In this document: piece after piece, positions 43,691 through 53,430 of the stretch
Layout of the letters: each line of letters begins with the position of its first letter
Position numbering within the stretch: the stretch's first letter is position 1
Origin: Amphiura filiformis
Taxonomy: Eukaryota > Echinodermata > Ophiuroidea > Amphilepidida > Amphiuridae
Direction of reading: 5' to 3'
DNA: 64,000 nt
NCBI RefSeq assembly: GCF_039555335.1
Contig: NC_092640.1
Coordinates: forward strand, 34,652,784 to 34,716,783
Translations under genes and position numbers: made by a program
Notes under the pieces: generated by a model
Databases searched by the model: none
What the model saw: only the letters and a program-made list of their open reading frames with translations
Told to the model about the DNA's origin: nothing

Positions 43691-44645
43691 GACGTTTCTT
43701 ACTGAAAACATCGCTATTTATCATATATCTGCTGCACTCTCATTGGTCGGTAAACCGGGATGCCTGATTGGACGGTTAGATTGGCTAATCGCGGAGCTCG
43801 CTAACTGGCCAATCAGAGACGATGCTGTTTTTCTCGCCGTTTCTCGTTTATCTGCGTAGAATCGGCTAACATCTTAGGGGGGCGCAACACTAAATCACTA
43901 CGCATTTTATGTAAGAACGAAATTCGGCTAATATAGTCCATAGTGGGTATGAGATTGTAGCGACCATATCTACCGACATGTTCACTTTAAATCACTCAAT
44001 ATCAGCTCATATGAATTCGACAAGTGTCTTCAATGATAACATGCAGAAAAACCGGACATTTTATCTCAAAAGCAATTCTCTGTGGCGGATGCAGACAACT
44101 TCCGATTTTGAAATGTGAGTGGTGAATTTAGTATATTTTTAGGCCATATTTTTTGCACCGCGAAATAGCGAAAAAAGTCAACGGTCATCGATATATGCCG
44201 ACAAAAGTTTTGGAATCTACAGAAACAGAGCTTTAATTTGGTACCAAATTTATTTTGTCAAGTATTGCAGGGACGCCAGGAATGGCGCTCGAAGTAGGCC
44301 AAAATCACACGTTATCCTATGGGACGCTTATTTAGTGTTGCGCCCCCTTAGCATCATTTACAATGGTAGGCTTACCATTCATATATAAAAACCTTTTATG
44401 CTGCGGTTTATTACTACGACATTCAGAACTTTGAATATCTTAAATTTAGAACGCCATTACCAAAATAGAGAAACCTATACTTAGTGCGTAAACACATCGT
44501 CACTTTAAAATATATGTATGGTCTGCATGTTTTTAAACTTAAAAACATCATAAATTATTCTTATTATAAGTAATAATTATTACTTATAGATAAAATATCC
44601 ATGCCGACCGGCTTGGATAAAAGCATACAGTTAGCTAGACAAGCC
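43691..44645. other. Gene-free stretch
   Basis: CCAAT-type words cluster near 43740-43815 (ATTGGTCGG, GATTGGACGG, GATTGGCTAAT, GGCCAATCAGAG). TAGTGTTGCGCCCCC at 44330-44345 mirrors GGGGGGCGCAACACTA at 43877-43892, so 43877-44347 may be a TIR element. No gene. Confidence 0.5.
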
Positions 44646-44676
44646 TGTTTCGATCCTCAAGGGATCTCATCATCAG
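44646..44676 (-). other. CTGATGA...GAAAC hairpin motif
   Basis: On the minus strand CTGATGA, TGA, the hairpin GATCC-CTTGA-GGATC, then GAAACA. It has the canonical CUGAUGA and GAAA boxes around a 5-bp stem, as at PLE and related element ends. Complete hammerhead stems I and III are not evident. Confidence 0.3.
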
Positions 44677-44785
44677 TAGCACTGTTAAGGTCTATTTCTG
44701 ACCTATGCATTAAGTAAAAATTATAAATAATTTCTACTCCTCAGAAGACTCACTGGTCAACCGACTTTCTTTTTGAACTTATAGT

Positions 44786-44801
44786 GGCTCTGAAAAGAGC
44801 C
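44786..44801 (-). promoter_or_regulatory. Histone-type 3'-end stem-loop 2 (orphan)
   Basis: On minus: GAAC-GGCTCTTTTCAGAGCC-ACTATAAGTTC followed by AAAAAGAAAG about 11 nt after the stem. The stem-loop is identical to number 1, and AAGAAAG is the classic core of the echinoderm histone downstream element. The shared upstream AATGAAC and downstream AGTTC show that copies 1-3 are homologous units rather than chance palindromes. No histone gene adjoins. Confidence 0.6.
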
Positions 44802-44924
44802 GTTCATTTTACGGAGAATACTTTCCGTAATATCTCGTGCGATAAACTTATCACTTTTGAAGGGTAAAAGCTGTCCCTTTCACAAACCTATATAAAAGTA
44901 AACTTACTTTTTAGAACTTTCGGT

Positions 44925-44941
44925 GGCTCTTAAAAAGAGCC
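44925..44941 (-). promoter_or_regulatory. Histone-type 3'-end stem-loop 3 (diverged, orphan)
   Basis: On minus: GAAC-GGCTCTTTTTAAGAGCC-ACCGAAAGTTC, then TAAAAAGTAAG. The stem is kept (extendable to 7 bp) but the loop is changed. It lies 139 bp from stem-loop 2, so any transcript between them would be very short. Confidence 0.5.
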
Positions 44942-46367
44942 GTTCTATGTGTGATGGATCAAAAACATAAACTTTGTTTTTGGTAGAAGGAAAACTGTCG
45001 TTTTTAAACGATATTACGATACTATAGGTGTTTCTGGATTTGGTATGAAGTTAGGCCTTTCCCGAGTGCTAGAAATACTTGATTCGATCATTTGACTGTT
45101 CTGCTTTCTTTTAGTTTATATTTTGACTGTTCGTCTTACAGTCTGATGTTTTATAATATTCTTGCGATTGACCTCAATCACTATTGAATGCAATTACTTT
45201 GCACGAAATATTTCTATAGTACTGCCCTCACGTGGGCTAATTTAGATATTGATAGGCTTACTTAAGGGCGTATTACACTAAATCACTGCGCGAAAGGTGC
45301 AATGGTGATGAGTTCCGGTTAAACGTATATGCCTACATGAGACAATGTGGTGTCCTTAGGGACCATGTTCTTCGTGAGGTTGGCATGTTCTGATTTAAAT
45401 GAAAGATGCTAACCTATTAATGACTAAAATAGATATGAAATTATACAAATCGATTTCACAAGAAAAGTAGGCCCTGTCCGAATTACTGCTAACGGAACAA
45501 GTTTTAATGCTAGTTTTGGCGTTGAAATAGCGGCGTCGCTTTTCAACATTTTTAATAAAAAACTGATTCTATAAAGTTCCCCAAAATTGAAGCTTAAATA
45601 AAATTTCAGTCCTTAATTAATACAGGGATGACGTTAAAAAGTGAAAAATATTGTCACGCCTGGTAGAAAACGCCGTTTAAAAAAGGTGATTTTTACGTGC
45701 TTTTCAATGGAGAAGTTATTTGGTGGTTTACGCCCTTAAGATCTAAGCTCGGTTACAAGTTAACCTGACCTCACTGGGTTAGGCACAAGCTTTAAAATAG
45801 GTTAAAACCTTCAACGAGGGATCAACTGCCCACGAACCTATAAGGTCCATGCGTCAATACTATCCCACCTCCCTTCAAACCCGAACAAATGGCTGCATAA
45901 ATAAATAGGCCTAAATAAATAAATAAACTAATAAATAAATTAATTAAGGCCACATAAAATTAAAAATTCGTTTCACGTCCACACCTTTTTGGAAAGTGAG
46001 GAGGGAGGGAGGTTTTTTTTTTTTTTTTTTTTTCCTAAATTGACAAAATACAGCAGTTTTCACGAATTGACATTGCTATCCCGGATTGCTATCAGCTTTC
46101 AGCATCTGCCAGGGAAACGATGAGGCCCTTTTTATTTTAAGATTATGAGGGGTTAGACCCCTTAGAGTTCCACAAAAACACTTGCAAGTGAATCATGCTG
46201 ACTAATAAACTTGTTTATCAGCATTAGCATTATACTAAAGTATTAAAAACTTACAATTTAATATGAAAATTGAAAAATAAAAAAAATATGGACTGATCCA
46301 AGAAAGTGAGGAGGGAGGTGGACGCGAAACGAATTAATTTTTTTATTTGGCCTAATGTATAAATAAA
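44942..46367. other. Gene-free stretch with simple repeats
   Basis: AATA-rich simple sequence at 45897-45950, a T22 run near 46012-46034. GTGAGGAGGGAGG-type words with CGTTTCRCGTCCAC occur inverted at 45968-46012 and 46305-46335, so 45960-46340 may be a small fold-back. No gene recognised. Confidence 0.45.
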
Positions 46368-46370
46368 AAA

Positions 46371-46466
<96 letters not shown>
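46368..46466. repeat. (AAAT)n microsatellite
   Basis: About 25 uninterrupted AAAT units. The two long minus-strand frames through it (repeating Leu-Phe-Ile-Tyr) are artefacts. Confidence 0.95.
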
Positions 46467-46468
<2 letters not shown>

Positions 46469-46807
46469 CGCTCCTGCCTGACTCGACGCCCGGCTCGCAC
46501 ATGCGATGAGTCAGCTGATCATGTCCATCGGAGCTGAATGCACTGCCTGCTGTATGTGCTGTATCCTCTATCTATAGGCCTACGATCAATATAACGGTAA
46601 ATCGTAGAGTCGGCAGTCCTTTAAAACTTCCTGTAAGAGCTCACCTCTTGAAGGGATTACCGGTATCTTCCGGGATTATCTTACGAAGACTACTTTATTA
46701 TAATATGAAAGGATGGCATTATAAGCTATTATAATAATAATAGGCTACGAGTCAGGTTTGAACGTTTTGTAATACGAGTTTGTATGTGGGGCCAGTGTGT
46801 GTTACTA

Positions 46808-46877
46808 CTGGGGCGAGTTGTCCGTTGGGGCGAGTTGGTCCAGCGTTGGGGCGAGTTGTATTTGGGGCGAGTTGTCT
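46808..46877 (-). repeat. CAACTCGCCCC tandem repeat, right (inverted) block
   Basis: Read on minus: ACAACTCGCCCCAAATACAA, CTCGCCCCAACG, and two more units, matching 37595-37680 including the CCAAATAC junction. The two blocks could be the ends of one 9.3-kb unit. Confidence 0.8.
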
Positions 46878-48458
46878 GGTTTCCACAAATTTGCATTGGA
46901 CAATAGATTACTATATAATGGTTTAGTACTGCATATATCGGTTTAATCTTCAATAAGCGGGTTTATGGCTGGAAAGGTCACGGTGAATTCGCCGTGGACG
47001 TATTGTGCACTATGTCCAATTAGGAGTCTGTTCTTTTTTAGGACTCTTCTTGTTTGAAAACTTTTGACAACATCGCTATTCATTACATTCTTTAGTACAT
47101 CAGTCTTACCACGTAGTAGTTTTATACACAAAGGGTGAACATCGCCTCCGGAGTGAGGTCTATTTTGGTCTGACACAAAACACTTCCGGTATGTTTTGCG
47201 TAACGTGGCGATTTCCAATTCACCGGTACAGTGCAGCGTTCCAGCCCACAGCCTCCGGCACCGGTAAGAATTTTTTACAGGAATTCAATATATTTAGGAA
47301 AAAAAATGAATAGTATTTGTTAAGACGGGGTTTATGGGCCATGTTATTGTTATTACAAAACATCGAATCAAAATCAATGGACTGTTGCGTGAAATTATGG
47401 GGATCAATTCTGTTGTTTTCTTTTAGCAAGCTTCCGAATTTTGCACTTCGTTGTAAAAATGAAAGCTTATTGATTTTTTTTTGCGTACTATCTACTCAAG
47501 TACTCATAGCATTGTTTATTAAAAAAATCATGAATTATACTGGTCACTGTCACTGCCATTTTAATCATGTTAATGATAAAAATCGTATGATAAAGTATAT
47601 AGGCCTATTGATGTATTTATAATATTGCTACCAAAATTAAAATATTATATTGTAATGATTTTCTCACTCAGGGTGTGGTATTAGTATAGACTGCGGAACT
47701 CAGTCCTCAATGATAGTCAGTCATTTATCTTTTGGTCGTTATATGACTATCATTTGAGGGACTGAGTTGTTATAATATATCTTCCGAGGTGCAATTTCAG
47801 ACAATAGCTGGGGATTAGTGGGGCAGAGGTTATCTATTGAATCCTTTCATGACCACTGAAGCATAGTCAAGTCTGCCAAGGACACTCGGCACAAATTGAA
47901 AGACCATCACAAAAGAATGCATGCATGTCAGGTCATCGACACCAATTTGGTGTTTGTTATGACACAAATTTGGTGTCTGTTATGCACCTCGAAATATGTA
48001 CCTTAAAGTCTGTATCTAGTATTAGTACAAGGAACTTATACGATGTCCTCATTCACAAACTGATACTATCTGTCCATCGTATAAGACTGTTACCGCACGG
48101 CAACTGGTTGAAGGTGGTCTTGCGCCGTGAGTTGGGACCCCTTTCGGTAACACATGGAAATTTTGAAAATTACAATGCCTGGCTTTCATCTTGCAGCTAA
48201 GTAACATCTTACTTGATGAGCCTTGTTTTCCTGAGCATTTTGACACCTTTTTAATGAAAATCGGCCAAGAAATGAGCTGGTGCTGGCCAAAATACCATTT
48301 TCAGTTTATGGGGGGGTCTCAAAAAATTTGTTTTTTTAATAAAATGATGTTAATTTCTTATTTTAAAGCTTTTCATTTCATTTTGGTGTCTTTTTACATA
48401 TTTGGGGTCTGTTAATCCAGAAATTGTGTTTTCATGACACATGGACCATCCCATTTCT
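46878..48458. other. Gene-free stretch
   Basis: Frames of 70-100 codons at 46943, 47220, 47317 and 47925 have no recognised motif. One 72-nt hairpin (47697-47768) is listed separately. Confidence 0.4.
47697..47768. repeat. 72-nt hairpin, miRNA-precursor-sized
   Basis: AACTCAGTCCTCAATGATAG pairs with CTATCATTTGAGGGACTGAGTT around a loop of about 25 nt with two small bulges. The size and imperfection resemble a pre-miRNA, but no known miRNA is recognised, and a MITE remnant is as likely. Confidence 0.4.
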
Positions 48459-51211
48459 TTAAGAGCCAGTCTCCCTTATTATGTACATGAATAAGGGGGG
48501 TTGTGATACAAAAAAAAAATAGAATTGTCTCTAAAAAATAATTTTGGTACATATTAGCACCAACAACTCACATGTAAAATATGAGCGTGCACAGCGCCTC
48601 GTTCAGCTTAAAAAATTCTTGAAATTTCAGCCTCTCTGAGCCTTACTTGCAAATGGTAAACTTTGGGGGTGCATAACATCGTGCGCCATCATCATCCCAA
48701 CCTGCATTTTGCATTTTTTTAAAGTACCAAATGGTTACATTACAAAAACCAAGAAAAAAATTGGGATCTTTATGGCGCACAAAATCAGCAAATCCAATGA
48801 TTTGATGAAAAGCGCCCTCGTGCAAACTTTAAAGCATCATAACGGGCTGCGCCATCAAGATCCCAAGTCCGAACAAGTTTGAAATTAAAGACCTCCATGG
48901 CAAGTTTCATTTTCAGCAAAAATTTTTTGGGATTTCGTTGGCGCACCAAGTTAACAGAGGTCAAAGGTCAAAATGTCCTATTTTCGCACATATTTGCATG
49001 CCTGTATTATCGCTACCAACGTCACCTGACTCTCCGAATAGCATTTCATCAAAGAAGAGGTAATTCTCTGCAAGAACTGAAAAAATTAGCTTGGGATCTC
49101 TTGATCTTCATATTTTTCTGATTTTTTGAAAATGGACTTTTTGAAAATTTGACCTCTTTTTCCAACTCGCTGCACAATGTGGGCTTTTTACTGCATCACA
49201 AAAAGATGCGCCAACAAGATCCCAATTTTATTTTTCATCGTCTAGCTTCTTTGGCGACCAGTAGATAAAAAACAAGCAACAGCTAATTGGGATCATGTGG
49301 GCGCACTAATATAAAAGAGGTCAAAGGTCAAGCTTTGTGCCAAAGTGATGCATATTTGCCTATGTGCAGCACGAAAGTGGAATTTTGACCCGCAATAAAA
49401 ATGTGCGCCAACAAGATCCCATCTTACTTTTTGGATGATAGGATAAAGGGGCTTATGTATAACTGATAACAAGTAAAAACAAAGTGGAATCATGTGGGCG
49501 CACTAATTCAATAGAGGTCAAAGTTCATACTTTGTGCCGAATTGGCATTACTTTGCCTATGTGCAGCACAAAAGTGGAACTTTGACCCATAATAAAATTT
49601 GGCCAACAAGATCCCATCTTACTTTTGGATGATTGGATAAAGGGGCTTATGTATAACTAATAACAAGTAAAAAAAAAAAAAGGGATCATGTGGCGCACTA
49701 ATTCAATAGAGGTCAAAGTTCATACTTTGTGCCGAATTTTTTTTCAATGTGGATCACCAGACATGTCTCATAGAAACTTGTGTGAGTGCATTTCAAATGG
49801 TGCTGATTCCATCATGGTAGTTGGTGAGAGTAAAAAAAATTTTGTCAAAATACTTAGTCATATTTTGCAAAATTTGAGTGAAAGGTTGCCGAATTCGGCA
49901 AATATAGGCGAAAAATCGGTTAATTTTGTATGAAGTATGAACTTTGACCTCTATTGAATTAGTGCCCACATGATCCCACTTTTTTTTACTTGTTATCAGT
50001 TATACATAAGCCCCTTTATCCAATCATCCAAAAAGTAAGATGGGATCTTGTTGGCGCGCCTTTTTATTGCGGGTCAAAGTTGTACTTTTGTGCTGCACAT
50101 AGGTAAAGTAATGCCAATTCGGCACAAAGTATGAACTTTGACCTCTATTGAATTAGTGCGCCCACATGATCCCACTTTTTTTTTTACTTGTTATCAGTTA
50201 TACATAAGCCCCTTTATCCAATCATCCAAAAAGTAAGATGGGATCTTGTTGGCGCTTATTACATTTTTATTATGGGTCAAAGTTCCACTTTCGTGCTGCA
50301 CATAGGCAAATATGCATCACTTTGGCACAAAGCTTGACCTTTGACCTCTTTTATATTAGTGCGCCCACATGATCCCAATTAGCTGTTGCTTGTTTTTGTC
50401 TACTGGTCGCCAAAGAAGCTAGACGATGAAAAATAAAATTGGGATCTTGTTGGCGATCTTTTGTGATGCAGTAAAAGCCCACATTGTGCAGCTTAGTGGG
50501 AAAAAAGAGGTCAAATTGACCTCCAAAATGAGGCTAAGTCCATTTTCAAAAATCAGAAAAATATGAAGATCAAGAGATCCCAAGCTAATTTTTTCAGTTC
50601 TTGCAGAGAATTAACTCTTCTTTGATGAAATGCTATTCGGAGAGTCAGGTGACGTTGGCGTGCAATAATACAGGCGTGCAAATATACTGTGCGAAAATAG
50701 GAAATTTTGACCTTTGACCTCTGTTAACTCGGTGCGCCAATGAAATCCCAAAAAATTTTTGCTGAAAAATGAAACTTGCCATGGAGGTCTTTAATTTCAA
50801 ACTTGTTCGGACTTGGGATCTTGATGGCGCAGCCCGTTATGATGCTTTGAAGTTTGCACGAGGGCGCTTTTCATCAAATCATGGGATTTGATGATTTTGT
50901 GCGCCATCAAGATCCCAATTTTTTTTCTTGGTTTTTGTAATGTAACCATTTGGTACTTTAAAAAATGCAAAATGCAGGTTGGGATGATGATGGCGCACGA
51001 TGTTATGCATCTCCAAAGTTTACCATTTGCAAGTAAGGCTCAGAGAGGCTGAAATTTCAAGAATTTTTTCAAGTTGAACAAGGGCGCTGTGCACACTCAT
51101 ATTTTACATGTGAGTTGTTGGTGCTAATATGTACCAAAATTATTTTTTAGAGACAATTCTATTTTTTTTTGTATCGCAAATCCGTACATAATAAGGGAGA
51201 CTGCCTCTTAA
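48459..51211. mobile_element. 2.75-kb near-palindromic element flanked by TTAA
   Basis: TTAA-GAGCCAGTCTCCCTTATTATG at the left and CATAATAAGGGAGACTGCCTC-TTAA at the right. Arms of about 1.28 kb (to 49735 and from 49930) are inverted copies around a unique centre of about 195 bp. Both arms contain 150-200-bp tandem units with GATCATGTGGGCGCACTAAT, AGAGGTCAAAGTTCATACTT and CAACAAGATCCCA. The TTAA duplication points to a piggyBac/Kolobok-type mobiliser. No transposase. Confidence 0.85.
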
Positions 51212-53220
51212 AATTAACTTTTAAAAGTGTGAAAATGGCTCCCTAGCCACCGGCTCCCTAGCCAGTAGCCACCACCGCAATCACCAATTCATTAATTAAT
51301 TAATCCTAATTAAAACTGAAACAATATGAACCAATTTTATTTATTGCTATGAAAAGAGTATAGATTATTAAAATGACACCAAATTTATTATTGTAAGACA
51401 AGTATTATGGAAATTTATATGACATCATAAACATCACTTAAGGTGGAAAAGTGTTACTCCACCGCCATATTAGGTATCCCAACTCATGGCGCACGACCAG
51501 GAATATTACACAGTCAAGAATAGGCTCCCATCATTTTTTTGTTCTGATCCCTCCCAGTCTCCAAAAACATCAAAACATCAAAAGCGTTGCACTTATACTT
51601 ACTTTTACTGTCCTTTTTCATATAACGCAGACAAAGTAGGGCCAACTTGCCTAGAAATGGTCAAATTTTGGCAAGAAATATCTCTGTGTAATCCTATGTA
51701 AGTCCCATATCACATCGTTATCGGCGATCGAGGTTTTTTTTTTCTGAAGTTTGGTTGGTACCCACCAGCGTCATGCATGTGACGTGACACAGCTAAAATA
51801 AGCGACCGGGAATCGGGATCGTTAAAACGTCAACAAATTTCAAAACACAGAAAGCAGTAAACTTATTGGCGAGCGGTCCGAATTTTGAGCCATAAGTTTA
51901 CGTGGTGAACTAGTGTGGTATATGGATGATGCATGATTTCCCTAGACTTGCTTGCCAGTCCTATACACGCCGTACCTATGTATATTTAAGGACTGGCTTA
52001 CGCCATTTTGGATGTCAATGGGAAATACATACTTAACGATTTGCGCCGGTTAGAAACTTGAAAAAAAATTTTAAAAATTTTATCAATGTATATAAAAGTG
52101 GTACCAACCTTATTGTGCTTGCTAATTTAAGACTCGGTTTAAACAAAATTAAGGATCGAATGCATAAAAGAATCCAAAAAGGCAAAATTATCGTCAGAGT
52201 TCTGCGAAATCGGCACCCTTGCGAAGGGTTCAGAATTGAATCGAACGAAAATATCCGATCTTTGCGATCAAAAACACAAAATTACAACTTCAAACATACT
52301 ATTGGCAATTTTTAAAAGACATTATTACCAAACAATATAGAAAAGAAAATTTGACAACATTTTCTCAAAATATTGAAGAAATTTGCTCACTAGACATCGA
52401 AAAAGTACGCAATCCAATTCCCGTTCAAACGTGTGAGAAACTGAAAATGCATAATCCCGACTAGATTTCCCAGATAAATAACTCAGAGAACTGAAAACAT
52501 GGAGCAAAACGACAATGGAAGTACTTGATACAAGTAACACGATTTATTAATTAACACAAATCCTAATAGTCATGATAGTGCCGTACTTGTCTATTACGCT
52601 GACTTTCGTATTCGGCGAGGAGGACAATTTCGACCTCCTGGTTTGTTTACAAACAGAGAGGTAGACAAAAGACCGTTCCGCTTGTCCAAATACTCAAGTA
52701 TCAGAAGGATGGTCCACAATAGCGTGATTCATGTAACATGAATAGGGATTAAAAAGCTGTCACGTAGAACCATGTGCTTCTATTGTCCAATTTGCCATCA
52801 AGATTTCATATGGAAACAGTTCAGACCCAGAACAGGATCATGTCAGAAATTAATATTTTGTTCTGGGTCTGATTATTCGGACTAAACCATACAGAGACTG
52901 CCGCTTATATTGAAAGTCATGTGTCGCAACAAATAGTCAATCCGTCTTTGCACAGAAACAAAGGTATTAACTCAACAAGCTCCAAATCATAAGTGAAGGT
53001 GCAGCGGTAGACTGGCCCACGCAAGCACGCTCCTCTCACATGCCAGTCGACCCCGCAACAGCACCGACCAATCAGGGAACAGCGACGTAAAAGTGTGATG
53101 CAAAAGTGCGTCGACATAATCACCGCATCTCTCCGTCCCCATTGCAGAAATGCGTCTACCTTCCGCTGCATAATGCATACCACAAATGCAGACGCATCCA
53201 CAATAACGAGGAAGAGAAGT
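51212..53220. other. Gene-free stretch
   Basis: The lysine-rich 85-codon frame at 52058-52315 and frames near 52917-53201 lack motifs. GGCTCCCTAGCCA is duplicated at 51237/51255. No gene or named repeat. Confidence 0.4.
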
Positions 53221-53430
53221 AATTTATTTATTCGTTATTTATTCAGGAAATTCCATCAATACAAATGTACTGGTCTCCCTGGAAGACCTGATTAAAATTA
53301 TATATACATAATACATGAACATGATAATAACAAAATAAGAAATATATATATTATACAAAATGAAAGAACCAAACATGCATGATACAAAACAAAATGCAGC
53401 AATGTTGAGCTCAAAATATAAATACAAAAC

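Noticed and set aside
43740-43815. Cluster of CCAAT boxes as a histone-gene promoter serving the stem-loops
   Set aside because: No TATA-plus-histone ORF follows in either direction, so the CCAAT words alone are not evidence of a histone gene.
46251-46502. Two 80-codon minus-strand ORFs rich in Leu-Phe-Ile-Tyr, resembling a membrane protein
   Set aside because: They are translations of the (AAAT)n microsatellite.
52058-52315. Lysine/arginine-rich 85-codon ORF resembling a nucleic-acid-binding protein
   Set aside because: Composition follows from A-rich DNA; no recognised motif and no supporting splice or start context.
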